A DNA stretch of 64,000 nucleotides from Fragum whitleyi (GCA_948146395.1 OX411549.1:24295155-24359154), one strand, 5' to 3'; shown: positions 1 through 10,839, counted from the first letter of the stretch. Notes: a model not told the origin generated them from the sequence alone. Numbers and translations: made by a program.

Positions 1-636
1 TTGCAAAAATGAGACAAAATGTGATATTTCTAGGTCATATTTTCGTAAAGCACGTCATTTTGCACGTGATTGCTATGAAACATTCATTGTGACGTCACTT
101 ATTTCGCCCCGCATAGATGACGTCAGATAGGGTGAAATGCACAAAAGCAGGGTATACAATTTTGATAATTTCACTGCGTTTGCGATGAGATTATCAATTG
201 ATAATCTACCGTCATTTCTCGATAAAAAAAGCATTAAAGAAAACAAAATAAACATTAAATGAAAAACATGTTGTGTCGTTCATAGATTATTGAAATAGTT
301 CTGTTGTGAATTTTCGAGGGATTAATTTTTAGGTTGTCCATATAATTAACATGCAAACGTTTTATCTTCAAGCTTTGGGTACTTCCGAAGGATTGAACAT
401 GCAATCTGTTTATTACCCTCGTTATACACAACCCACGGGAATGATTTTTCCGATGCAATTGAAACGTGCGCACCAGTTTTTGAGAATCATATTTTTGTCT
501 TTCTCAGGTTGGGAATTTTTAAGTCCTTTTTCATCGTCTTCTGTTGATTTGTGTTTTATATTGGACGTAATACCGAATTTAAACAAACTCATTTCACAAA
601 ATGAGATAAACTATCCAGTCTAATCGGACTTTTAAC
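1..636. other. Intergenic sequence, no gene seen
   Basis: No coding pattern is visible. An E-box-like CACGTG (63-68) and two perfect TGACGTCA palindromes (90-97 and 118-125) sit close together. The same palindrome type occurs inside an interspersed repeat at about 20470-20520, so these are not safe evidence for a promoter. Confidence 0.5.
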
Positions 637-1054
637 ATACAGTGAATTTGACATTCACCTCAATCAAAACCATTCTAAATCGCTCACTCAGCGATCCAAT
701 CATACATTCCGAACACTCACTCAAAACGTACAAACCCATTAAAAGATATAAAATAAACAAGGTCATTCAAAATAAATTTTGATAGAGAAAAATCGCGATT
801 TCACTGACATCATTCAAATTGTTAGCGCCTGATAGGTTCTTGAAGAAAAAGGAAGTTTTGTAAAGAACTTGTGTGTATTTTCATTAAAGGGAGGTAATCA
901 ATATCGCTATTTTTTTCAGCCTGAACAAAATTTGCGATATAGGATTACCTGCCCTTAATCTCAATCAAAACTCGCTCCTCACACTCATTAAATTTCAATC
1001 CTAAATCATTCCAAAATCATTCACCTTGTCAATTTCACGATGTTGTTAACTGTA
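637..1054 (+). mobile_element. MITE family I, copy 1
   Basis: About 420 bp sharing its whole length with 3460-3898 and 11622-12059. Ends resemble inverted repeats (TACAGTTAATAACATCG type), degenerate on the left here. Inside is a fold-back: AAAGGGAGGTAATC ... GGATTACCTGCCCTTAA. Sub-repeats of ACTCA and CATTC type fill the flanks. No coding capacity. Confidence 0.7.
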
Positions 1055-1497
1055 GGAAAGTGACTGGGTCCGACCTCAATTTTGGCAGGTCCATTCGACC
1101 TTCACCTGTACATTTGTCTTCCACCAATGGGTAGATAATCGTAAACCTATGTGGAATCATCTTCCCGAGTCAAGGGGTATCGAATCGATAAGATCTTCTC
1201 AAAGATAAGTAAAACGTTCGTAACCCTTGGTTTGACAAGATGATGTGGAATAGCAACTGGAGGCTAGGAAAGGGATGTGGTGGTAGTACTGGTGTGAGAA
1301 ATACCGGGAATCCATCGTTAGGTGCTCCAGTCGTCGCGATATAACTGAGAGATTGTTGAAAGCGACGTAAAACCCCAATATAAATCAAATCGACCTTCAC
1401 CTGTATCTTTTTTGTGTGTGTGTGTTTTTGTTTTTTTGTGTGTGTGTTTTGTTTTGTTTGTTTGTTTGTTTGTTTGTTTGTTTTTTGTGTTTTTTTT
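1055..1497. repeat. Unassigned sequence ending in a GT / GTTT microsatellite
   Basis: 1055-1405 shows nothing recognisable. About 1410-1502 is a simple repeat (GT runs, then TTTG units, then poly-T). The same GTTT/poly-T tract precedes the right duplication copy at about 10030-10056, so it marks the duplication boundary. Confidence 0.7.
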
Positions 1498-1618
1498 TTT
1501 TTTCTGGCAAGTCCAATCCTTGTACTTGAAGGTCCCGGACCACGGACCACCACTATTTTGAAATACAGTTACCAAATGTAGGTTTGTGATTTAGTTTGGT
1601 TAAGTGCCTCCTTTTTAA

Positions 1619-1776
1619 GGTAGTGGACCCTTCATAGTTCCGCGACGTTTCGGAAATAATAAACTTTAACAGTGTTAACCGAGGTTTCCCTAATGATTTT
1701 CATTAGGAAACCTCGGTCAACATCGTGAAAGATCATGAGTTCGGAAATGTTGCGGAACTATTACGCTTCCACTACC
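1619..1776 (+). mobile_element. Foldback MITE family F, copy 1 (TTAA-flanked)
   Basis: A 158-bp near-palindrome: GGTAGTGGA ... TCCACTACC arms, with an inner GAGGTTTCC/GGAAACCTC fold. It is flanked by TTAA at 1615-1618 and 1777-1780. The paralogous right duplication copy reads CTTTTTAATCATAATT with no element, so this is an insertion with a TTAA target duplication. Confidence 0.85.
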
Positions 1777-2345
1777 TTAATCATAATTCTAAAATACATG
1801 ACTGAATGTCAGTCTAGGGCTAGTGATTATCAATCAATAAATTTATTCATCAAAAAATCCTTTCTTTTGTCAGTTTCAGCACAATGAGGAAAGACGCGCA
1901 GACCAAGTGAATGGGACCGAGGGGGCTGTTTCCCCGCCAGAAAGTGTAAGAAAATTACACTTGCAGCCCTCATCCCTCTTCGGAGAAAAATCTGGATGCG
2001 TACGTGTACGCATGGAATCATGAATCAAACAGAATACAATGATTATGAAATATTGCTTGAAAAAAACAATTTCTTCGCTGTTCACTGTGTTTTCAAAAGA
2101 TTTTGTGTTTTTTGAAGCCGTAAAAATAGGATTCATGTTGGAATGTGTTAATGACGATATCTATCGCATTGTATTGTTTAAATATTTATGAGATTGATTC
2201 AAGGACGGGAGACTCAATTAACATTTTGGTTGAGAAATAACGTCCTATGTAAGGGCACGGTCGGTCTTCCTACGCACTTGGCTATTCCCAAATTAAATCT
2301 GATTGTTCCAAATGAATACCTCCTTCATTGCACCTTTTCTAATAT

Positions 2346-2651
2346 GAGAACCGTCACGCGAAAAGGGACCATTTGGGTAGTGCGTAAAGTGTCGACTCTA
2401 GTCAGACTGCGCGGAATGCGCCTGCGTAAAGTGTCGACCCTAGTCAGACTGCGCGGAATGCGCAGACTGACTAGGGTCGAAACTTTTTGCATCGTGCCTA
2501 TTTTCTGAATCTAGAATTTTCAATCCACCGTCTAGTGAAAGAATGTTTGAAATGCGGCTTCTGGTAGACCCATGCTGGATCCAATCCCTTTTTCAATAAT
2601 TCTTTTTTTACAGAATTCCCGGGTGGTCCCTTTTCGCGTGACGGGTCGTAT
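2346..2651 (+). mobile_element. MITE family L, copy 1
   Basis: Terminal inverted repeats CCGTCACGCGAAAAGGGACC and its reverse complement near 2630-2648. Inside is a duplicated GTAAAGTGTCGAC motif and a fold made of ACTAGTCAGACTGCGC-type arms. The right duplication copy lacks it (CTAATATATTGGTGAC), consistent with insertion at a TA. Confidence 0.8.
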
Positions 2652-2660
2652 ATATTTTGG

Positions 2661-2909
2661 TGACTCTTCGCGCGAAAAGGGGCTATCTGGGTTGTGCTTA
2701 AAGTGTCGACCCAAGTCAGACTGCGCGGACAGCGCAGACTGGCTAAGGTCGAAATCTTTTGCACTTTTCCAACCTTCTAAATCTCGAATACCTTACTGTA
2801 TATAGAATTTTTGAAATGCGACCTCCGATTGACCTCTCCTGGAACCGATCTCTTTTTCAAATATTTATTTTAAGGAGTTCCAGACGGTCCCTTTCCGCGC
2901 CACGGGTCA
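2661..2909 (+). mobile_element. MITE family L, copy 2
   Basis: About 250 bp with ends GCGCGAAAAGGGGC and GGTCCCTTTCCGCGCCACGG, and an internal CAGACTGCGCGGACAGCGCA palindrome. It has a counterpart at 10840-11090 in the duplicated segment, so it predates the duplication. Confidence 0.75.
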
Positions 2910-3373
2910 TATTTCAATTAATATTTGTATCATCCTATGTAAGGAAACGGCATTCCTAGGCACGACAAAGCCTAACTAAAACCTATGTCCACATTGCTTT
3001 CTTTACTTAAAGATAAAGATTTTTTAAAATAAAAATTCAATTGAAACAATTGTCATCTGAATTTTTTCTTAGTTTTAGCCGGTATCATTTTTTTGAATGG
3101 CTAAGAGAGAAAAATCTCGTGATTGCAGCTTAAAAAACTTCAGTTACGAAGATTCGGTCGCCAAACGACGATATAATGGTCTTGTTAGGACGTAAATAAA
3201 ATGACGACAAAGTAAAATAAGACTGGTCCGATAAAATTACAATGTGTTTCGAAAACATCGCTTGAACGAGAGGGACAAATCCAATCCCATTGTTATTTCT
3301 TAGCCAAAGTGTAAATTGAAGCTCAGCGCCTTGAATATTTTATAAAGTGACCTCAACATAAAAAAGTCGTCCA

Positions 3374-3461
3374 TCCCGTCTTCGCTAGTCAAAGGTGATG
3401 CCCATTGCGTGATCTATAGAACACGTAGTGGGCATCGCCCTTGGCTAGCGAAGATGGGTTA
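3374..3461. repeat. Long hairpin (foldback)
   Basis: Two arms of about 40 bp (CATCCCGTCTTCGCTAGTCA ... GCTAGCGAAGATGGG) around CTATAG. The right duplication copy (11550-11620) keeps the left arm and loop, but most of its right arm is missing next to a family I MITE. Confidence 0.75.
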
Positions 3462-3898
3462 CGGTAAGTTACATCGTGAAAAAGACATTCATCTCAATCG
3501 AAACCATTCTAAATCGCTCACTCGGGACTCCATTCATTCATTCCAAACACCCACTCAAACCATTCAAAAACGGTCCAAATGACTAAAAATAAAAACAACT
3601 ACGTTCAAAAAAACGTTCATAAAGCAAAACCAAATCGCGATTTCACCGACATAATTGAAACTTTAAGTATCTTGATTGGTTCTTGAAGAATAGGAATTTA
3701 TCTATAGAACTTTCAAGAACATTTTATTACAGGGAAGTAAAACATATTGCTAATTTTGTTCATCATTAACAAAATTAGCGATATTGGGTTACCTCCCTTA
3801 AATTTCACTCAAAACTCGCTCCTCCATCTCATTCAATATCATTCCGAAATTGTTCCAAAACCTTTCACCTTGTCAATTTCACGGTGTTATTAACTGTA
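3460..3898 (+). mobile_element. MITE family I, copy 2
   Basis: Same body and ends as 11622-12059, including the internal AGGGAAGTAAAACATATTGC fold. It lies at the equivalent position in the left duplication copy, so the insertion predates the duplication. Confidence 0.75.
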
Positions 3899-3961
3899 TG
3901 CACAAAACAAATATTTGATAAGTAGGGGCCATGCAGCACAGGTAAACTCCACATTTGTATT

Positions 3962-4300
3962 TTATCTTATAACTATACAAATATCCGTATGATAACATCC
4001 CGTATGAAATTTTTTATGATATCACATAGTTATTTTCAGAACAAAGTTATAATGCGGTTATTTTTAGAAACTTGCATTTCAGTTAGAAACACCGACGAAA
4101 ACAAGACAAATATAGGTTATAAGATAAATATAATACATACTATTGTGTATTGTGTATTGTATGAAAAAATATCAAACTCGGTTGAAAAAATTGATAATTG
4201 TCTCGGCAGAGCCTCGACAATGATCAATTCTCCCAACCTCGTTAGATATTTTTTCTTATACAAAACACTAAGTACGTATTATATATTTATCTTTTTTATA
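3962..4300. other. Sequence private to the left duplication copy
   Basis: About 340 bp are present here and absent at the equivalent place in the right copy (around 12120-12140). The block is AT-rich, contains TATCTTATAAC and a matching GTTATAAGATA further in, and has no convincing gene. It may be an insertion or a deletion in the other copy. Confidence 0.4.
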
Positions 4301-4599
4301 TACTAGTTGTTTCCCAAAACCACGAGGATAAGGATCACTCCAAGTGACTCATTTGAATACATGTAAATTGAAGCTCTCAGCTTTAAAAAAAATCATTACT
4401 TGACCTCATCACACAAAAATGATCGACCTAGGAATTGCGTGAATCAAATATTTGACAGCTCATTTAAACAATAGATTAAATATGCGTCTCTGCGTGGCAT
4501 TTGTAACAAATCAACATAAATTATGGGCCAAGCCAAGCAAATTCAGGCAGAGTTTTCACTCTGCGCTATATGGAATGATAATATCTTAATCCCTCTTCT

Positions 4600-4865
4600 G
4601 ACTTGGTTTAAACCTAATTATTTATATCGATTGGGAAACAAGTTCCCACAACTTAGATTAATCCCCCTCGATTCTGATTCCTAGAAAATTCCCCAGTACT
4701 CGCGCCGAATGTTTGGGCCAATGAAAGAACCTTGATCTATAGCCGCTGTTGGGAACCTTTGGTTCAAGAGGCCGATGCTCTAGACTGGTCCAACTGTCGA
4801 TTATCGCAGAAGCCGGCTTCATACACGAGTCGACAGTAGTACCAGTCTACCGATGCTCTTCCTTT
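4600..4865 (-). mobile_element. tRNA-derived SINE family K, copy 1
   Basis: Minus-strand element: a tRNA-like head on the right (degenerate A and B boxes, CTTGAACCAAAGGTTCCC region) and a body running left to GTTTAAACCAAGTC. It is the same family as 6236-6450 and 12473-12700. Confidence 0.6.
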
Positions 4866-4978
4866 AGACTATGGACACCACGTCTTCTGGCGATCAGCAA
4901 ATATTTATTTTGCATTGTTTAGCTGTCAAGGCTGACTATTGTTTAAACTCGTTTGGAATGTCACACAGATGATCATTT

Positions 4979-5220
4979 GAGCCTGTGCGTGACATTTCCA
5001 ACAATTTCTTATGTGTGCAAAGCAAATCTTCTGAACACCCTGTGCAGCCGCACAGCTTGTTCAGAGTCTTCACTATGCATTATATAGATAGATAAGGTCC
5101 TAATCGCTCCTCAGGCGGTCAGCATAATTATATTCTTATTCCATTGTTTCGTTTTCTAATCTGTTCAAAGTTTGTGCTTTGTGTACGTGGGAATTGTTGG
5201 AAATGTCTCGCACAGGCTCA
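4979..5220 (+). mobile_element. MITE family N, copy 1
   Basis: A 242-bp element with inverted ends GAGCCTGTGCGTGACATTTC and GAAATGTCTCGCACAGGCTC. Two more copies are at 42864-43099 and 49831-50059. It carries an internal TGTGCAGCCGCACAG palindrome. Confidence 0.8.
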
Positions 5221-5586
5221 TTTAGAATGACAATGCTCGATAACATTTTAAGTCTCAAAAACGTGAAAATATATAGCTAGAGGCGATGGGCGCCTGCTTC
5301 GCCCCACAGGACTGAAATCTCTTTATAGGGATTAAAATAGAATGATTAAAAAAAATTTATAAAACATTTAAAATCCAATTTTATCTAACGATGATTTTCA
5401 TGATTTTTAAGTTGTGGTTTTTTACCATAAACGTTGTTTAGTTTCATCTGTAATAGGAATGTTTTCCATACGATTGAAATATGTTTGTAGTACAGAAAAA
5501 TACCTAAGTTTAATCTTTGGTTGAAATGTTGATGATCTTATCATTTGGATAATTTCGATCCTTCGGTTTCTGATAAAATAATATGT
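5221..5586. other. AT-rich sequence, nothing recognised
   Basis: Spacer within the part of the left duplication copy that has no counterpart in the right copy. No long open frame, repeat or motif was identified. Confidence 0.4.
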
Positions 5587-5830
5587 AACCCGTCACGCAT
5601 AAAGGGACAATCTCGCAGCTCTGTACAATAAATATTGGAAAAAGAGATTGGGTCCAGCAAAGATCAACCAGAGGCCGCAATTCAAAAATTATTTCACGGG
5701 AAGATTTTTCATTCTAGATTCAGAAAATAAGCAAAGTGCGAAAAGTTTCGAACCTAGTCAGACTGCGCAGTCTGACTAGGGTCGACTATTTACGCACTAC
5801 CCAGATTGTCCCTTTTCGCGTGACGGGTCA
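5587..5830 (+). mobile_element. MITE family L, copy 3
   Basis: Ends ACCCGTCACGCATAAAGGGA and TCCCTTTTCGCGTGACGGGT; internal palindrome CCTAGTCAGACTGCGCAG and reverse. It is inverted relative to copies 1 and 2 (GATCAACCAGAGGCCGCA side first). Confidence 0.8.
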
Positions 5831-6235
5831 CAAAAGTGTCAACCTTATAACTCTTATTGATATAACAAACGCCAATAGAGGTAATATCTTTCATCTAATC
5901 AATTTATCTTTTTGCAGTCTGTTGCAAAATACCCAGAAATTGTATTGACCGGTCATATTTTTTCATCTAATCGCAATAATTGTTTGAATCTTGCGCAGGG
6001 TCAACCAAGAATAACCATAAATTATTTTGGGGGGATAAGTTCCTTTTTTCCATATACAGAAATAGGCCCGCCCAAAGAAGCTGTGTTTTCGTTGGGACAA
6101 AATTTCTTTAACAGCTTTGAAAGAGGGCGACGTTTTATTGAAAGGAGATTTTCAACTCACAGTTTACGACCGCAAGCTCTGAGGGACCCATAACGACAAT
6201 AGCGACAGTGACATTTGACCAGCGGTACTGAAAAT

Positions 6236-6450
6236 GCTTGGTTTGGTTTAAAACAATTTATATACATCGATTTGGATACAAGTTCTTACAACTTAGATTA
6301 TTTCCCCTTGATTCTGCTTCTTTGAAGAAAAGCAGCACTTGCGACAAATGAGTGGGCCCAAAAAAATGACCGCTCCCGGGTATCGAACTTGGGACCTTTT
6401 GGTCAAGAAGCTGACGCGCTACCATCAGACCGCAGACACTACATCACAAA
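6236..6450 (-). mobile_element. tRNA-derived SINE family K, copy 2
   Basis: The best-preserved head of the family: reading minus strand, GGTAGCGCGTC (A box, 6413-6423) and GTTCGATACCC (B box, about 6378-6388), followed by a body ending near 6240. The head would not fold as a complete functional tRNA gene. Confidence 0.7.
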
Positions 6451-6584
6451 TTGTTTACAGACTGGTCAGACGTTCGTCTTTTAACCTAAAATCTCGTAAA
6501 ATACAACTTGTTTTTAACAGCTGCCGTGACGAGTTTTTGAGAGAAAAACGACGCTATGCTAGGTGTATTTCTTAATGCTAGAGA

Positions 6585-6790
6585 TTGCCTCGGTGGCCTT
6601 ATGGCATATGCGCTCGACCCGTGACCTGGAGGTCTGGGGTTCGACCCCCAATGTCGCCGGAGTGTGTGTTATAGGCCTAACACTTAATAACCATCCACAG
6701 TTAACTCAGCTGTAAAATTGGGTAGCAGTGGCTTTAGATAACAGTTACTGCCTCTCTCAGGTATGAGAAAATTTTTCAGGGATAAAGTGT
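6585..6790 (+). mobile_element. tRNA-derived SINE (second type), copy 1
   Basis: The head GGTGGCCTTATGGCATATGC ... GGGGTTCGACCCCCA (B box about 6638-6649) resembles a tRNA. It is followed by a CAGCTGTAAAATTGGGTA body motif seen again at 12880-13060. It lies in both duplication copies. Confidence 0.65.
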
Positions 6791-7440
6791 TCGAGATCAA
6801 CTAAATAACCTTAAGCTTTCGTTGAAATCGAACAAAACTAAATTAGTAAATTAAGGCTGACGATCTAAATTCCATTTGAGAAATAAAGGGTCTTTTGGGC
6901 TTCTCGTTAGATCTAAAAGAGCAATAGAGAATTTAATATTTTAATTCAATAAATAGAATTGGCAATCTTGAATAATATATAAAATATACCAACGAATTAC
7001 AGACCTAATTGATTAGTAATCACAGATAAATAGCAGCACTGTTTTAAGGATAAACTAGGTGGTTGTCACAGACTAAGTACTGTTGAGCCCCCAAATATTT
7101 GACCATGGCCCTAGATAAGACTAAATTTTAAAATTTGAGCTTGATCTGTGATATTGACTCTGGAGTTGTGTGAACCTTTTTTTTTCAAATAATATTGCAG
7201 ATCTACTCATGGCAGGGAACAATTGTGCCAAATATTTTTGATATCCATTCACTGTGGAGTATTTGTGGGACAAAATTGGATGACAGCCGTCTAGAAGGAC
7301 AGATGAAGGCACTATACCGAGCTGTCATTTTGACAACTATGTCACACTCACTCTTTGCAGGCTCTACATATAGTATAATCCACGATTATTACCCTGGCAG
7401 GGCGGAGTCTAAGTAATGGGTGGTTGCACTTAAGGTTATG

Positions 7441-7700
7441 GTAAATCAGCTTTTATTTATAATTACTTAGTTCTATAGATAGGTGACATAAATAACTTGA
7501 GACCTTAAATCTTAGGTTGGTTACCAAACCCTCGTAACTTCAGCTTACCAAAGTTGAAGTTACAAGGATTTGGTAACCAAACTATGAAATAAGTTCACTT
7601 TCTGTTAGCATGTAAATTCTTTTAAGGGTACAGTTATTTGCACTTGTTAACAATTATTGCGCATTAACTTTTGAAAGAATCCAAAATATTGAAAAGTAAC
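7441..7700. repeat. Unusually conserved block of the segmental duplication (left)
   Basis: By eye the first 214 bases (7441-7654) are identical to 13895-14108, and identity stays high to about 7699. The surrounding duplicated sequence differs every 10-20 bases. It contains a hairpin at 7515-7583 (GGTTACCAAA ... TTTGGTAACC). Confidence 0.75.
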
Positions 7701-7904
7701 TAGCCAAATTAAGTCACTGCTAAGCCACACCCTGCCAGTTTAATAATAACATAGGATACGTATAAAGGGGGGGTGGGGGTTCAGTACTAAATAAAGTATA
7801 TTTATGGAATAATGGTAGGAATGTCAATGTACAAACAATATTCCCTTTTTGGCACTGTGCATAACTGAAATCACAGAACTTTATTTACGTCTATCAAGCT
7901 AGTG

Positions 7905-8158
7905 AAACACTCGATTTGGACCATTTGGATAGCATATAAAGTGTTGACCCCCTTATGACTGTGCTGAGTGGGAAGGCTGACTAGGTCAAAACTTTTCATA
8001 AATAGCTGATTTTCTGAATATAAAAATATCTATCTACCTTCCTATACAAGGCATTTTAAATGCAATATATGTTTGACCTATGCTGAATCCATTTTTTTTT
8101 TCAAATATTAATTATCAATCTTAGTTCTCAGATGGTCTCTTTTTGCATGGTTGGTTAC
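7905..8158 (+). mobile_element. MITE family L, copy 4 (degenerate)
   Basis: Keeps the family interior (CCATTTGGATAG, AAAGTGTTGACCC, TCAAATATTAATTATC) and a worn right end GATGGTCTCTTTTTGCATGG. Its paralogue is at 14363-14605. Confidence 0.6.
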
Positions 8159-8390
8159 AAAATTATTTCTGGTGCTGTATCATGAAACATAGTATTTAAT
8201 TTACGTCACCAATTAAAATGTGGTGATGGAAATAAATCATGTGCACATAGCATGAAGCAGCAGAGAGACGGAAATCAAATATGGCATATTGGACCATAGA
8301 CCATGATCTATAAGTTGGGATTAAAAAAAAAAAAAATGCATTTATAATGTATGGAAGTGAATGGTAGCATTTTGAAAGTTGTTGTTCTAA

Positions 8391-8521
8391 TCAGATTGCC
8401 TTAATCTTATTTGTCCTCAATAAATAGTCCTTAATATCATCTTGTTGTTTTTCGTATCTTCTTCTCATTTTTTTGACTTTCTTCAACTTTTTCCCCTGAG
8501 TTTTCATAAGAGCAGCCATTT
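8391..8521 (-). pseudogene. Duplicated, frameshifted copy of the CCDC158-like terminal exon
   Basis: The sequence is clearly a second copy of 14881-14966 with its flanks, including the acceptor GTTTCAG and the first 15 codons (MAALMKTQGKKLKKV). One base is missing in the following Lys codons, so the frame shifts and runs on to a TGA at 8391-8393, replacing the last residues by about 28 unrelated ones. It lies inside the left copy of a segmental duplication and has no upstream exon copies of its own. It is probably a pseudo-exon, but could in principle act as an alternative terminal exon because its acceptor is intact. Confidence 0.75.
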
Positions 8522-8667
8522 CTGAAACAGTAAAACACAATCTCCTCAAAGGTCACTAAAACAGTAAATCTTTTGGAATTTTGACCTTGACCTTGAAATC
8601 TTATGACGCTCATCTATAACATCTATCAACTTACTTAGTATGAGCATTACATCTTTTGAAAATAGAC

Positions 8668-8938
8668 TTGAGGCAATTCACCCTTGTCATGCCCGTCCCC
8701 CCCCCCCCCCAAAAAAAAACCTTGGCAAAATTGTTTAAAATCAAACTGCTAAAAACACTGGACGCACCTATTGTGTTTCAGTATTTATGTTAAAATACAA
8801 GTTTTGAACTTTTCTTAATTAAAAAGTGACGTCAGGTGGCATGTACTAAGATCAGACTGCATATATGTGCAGGCTGATCTTTGTCTATACCTCCTGACAA
8901 AGCAGGAACATTCTTGGTTCAGCATGACAAGGTTTAAT
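8668..8938 (+). mobile_element. piggyBac-like MITE family M, copy 1
   Basis: Left end CACCCTTGTCATGC, right end TTCAGCATGACAAGGTTTAA; internal AGATCAGACTGCA/TGCAGGCTGATCT palindrome. A poly-C/poly-A tract (8697-8720) lies in the left part. The paralogue at 15118-15847 is interrupted by another element. Confidence 0.7.
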
Positions 8939-9094
8939 AATGATGTGTTTTTTTTTTCTGGTAAGTATTGTTTTGGTATCAGCATATGCATATTGATGAT
9001 ACCTATAATAATGTCAAATATTTACATTGTATCTCAAATAGACCTGCAGTAATAGGGTTAAGTTTTTGGATTTGGTTTTGCAGACAATCTGAAA

Positions 9095-10030
9095 AACTAG
9101 AAAGCCATGAATGGCTAGAGTCGCTCCACAGGCTTGAAATTCTTGTAACAGCTAATCAAATTTTTGACTAGATATTTAGAAATTTTGGTTTCTACTGATG
9201 TTGAAATGATTTTTAAATTTTCCACTACATAACATATAGAGAAATGACCTCCAACCATAAATGACTTATTTCTCATCCAATCATAATAAGTTTTTGCTGA
9301 ATGTTAATGGGTCACCCAAGGATCATACCAATGACGTTTGATGGATATCCATCAGTTACATTCTGAAGAAATGATTTTCAAAGTTTCCACTGTATAACAT
9401 ATTGAGAAATGACCACCAACAATAAATGGCATATTTTTCATCCGATCACAAAATATTTTGTTGGACTAATAAAGGGTCACCCATAAACCATTCCAGTGAA
9501 ATTTGGTTGATATCCATCAATTAGATTCTGAGAAAATGATTTTCAAAGTTTCCACTATATAACATACATGTATATAGAAATGACCTCCGTCCATAAAATA
9601 CATATCTTTCATCCGATCACAATAATTTTTGGTGGACTGTTAAAGGGTCACTCTAGAATCATTCCAGAGAAATTTGGTTGATATCCATCAATTGGATTCT
9701 TAGAAAATGATTTTCAAAGTTTCTACTATATGACATTTAAAGAAATGACCTCCGCCCATAAAATGCAAATTTTTCATCTGATCACAATAATTTTTTGCAG
9801 ACTGATAAAGGGTCAACCAAGAACCATTCATGTAAAATTTAATTAGTATCCATCGATTAGGATCTGAGAAAACTCACTTTTTACCATATTTGGAAATTAG
9901 CCACGATTTGAAAATCATTTCAATATCAGTAGAACCCAAAATATCTTATAATCTAGTAAAATCTTAGATTTGCTTTTTCAAGAATTTCAAGCCTGTGGAG
10001 TGACTCAAGCCATTCATGGCTTTCTAGTTT
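9095..10030 (+). mobile_element. Satellite-bearing element family C, copy 1 (foldback form)
   Basis: Starts AACTAGAAAGCCATGAATGG and carries about four tandem units of about 165 bp (GAGAAATGACCTCCGCCCAT core). Instead of the normal family tail it ends in an inverted copy of its own first 130 or so bases (...CCATTCATGGCTTTCTAGTT). It sits exactly between the two segmental duplication copies. Confidence 0.8.
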
Positions 10031-10839
10031 GTTTTTTGTTTGTTTGTTTTTTTTCTGGCAAGTCCAATCCTAGTACTTGAAGGTCCCGGACCTCGGACCA
10101 CCACTATTTTGAAGTACAGTTACCAAATGTAGGTTTGTTATTTAGTTTGGTAACGTGCCCCCTTTTTAATCATAATTCTAAAGTAAATGACTGAATGTCA
10201 GTCTAGGGCTAGTGATTATCAATCAATAAATTTATTCATCGAAAATTGTCCTTCCTTTCTTTTACTAGCTTCAGCACAATGAGAGAAGACGCGCAGATCC
10301 AGTAATTTGGACCGAGGGGCCGGTTTCCCCGCCGACATCCCCCCCTCGATTTTTCAGTAAAAACCTGCTGCGAAATTACAAAATAAACTGTTTTTACATT
10401 TCGATCGACAATTGGGTAATTTGTAAGAAGATAACACTTACAGCCCCCCCCCCCCTTTCTTCGAAGAAAACTCTGGATGCGAACGTGTACACATGGAATC
10501 ATGAATCAAACAGAATACAATGTTATGAAATATTGCTTGAAACAAACAGTTTCTTCGCTGTTCACTATGTTTTCAAAAGATTATTGTGTTTTTGAAGCCG
10601 TAAAGATAGGATTCATGTTGGAATGAGTTAATGACAATATCTATCGCATTGCATTGTTTAAATATTCATGAGATTTATTCAAGGACGGGAGACTCAATTA
10701 ACATTTTGGTTGAGAAATATCGTCCTATGTAAGGGCACGGTCCGTCTTCCTACGCACTTGGCTATTCCCAAATTAAATCTGATTGTTCCCATGTTCCCAA
10801 TGAATACCTCCTTCATTGCAACTTTTCTAATATATTGGT

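Larger units (their letters stand above)
1498..9090 (+). repeat. Segmental duplication, left copy
   Basis: Read in the same direction this segment matches 10046-15985 almost end to end: the TTTCTGGCAAGTCCAATCC start, the reverse-oriented SINE, the tRNA-head SINE, the hairpin block at 7515-7583, the terminal exon copy and the AGCATGACA end. It is longer than its partner because of private insertions (MITEs at 1619-1776 and about 2346-2651) and about 1.57 kb (4836-6405) missing from the other copy. Confidence 0.85.

Noticed and set aside
90..125. Promoter suggested by two TGACGTCA sites
   Set aside because: No transcript or start codon context, and the same palindrome occurs in a dispersed repeat (20343-20757).
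1170..1575. Lys/Thr/His-rich open frames
   Set aside because: They are translations of the GT/GTTT microsatellite in two frames.
2188..2508. 106-codon open frame with repeated RKVSTLVRLRGMR
   Set aside because: The repeats are the palindromic sub-repeats of MITE family L; related frames appear in other copies of the MITE.
6585..6660. A functional tRNA gene
   Set aside because: Only box-like motifs are kept; the stems do not pair well and a SINE body follows. A similar tract occurs in the duplicate.
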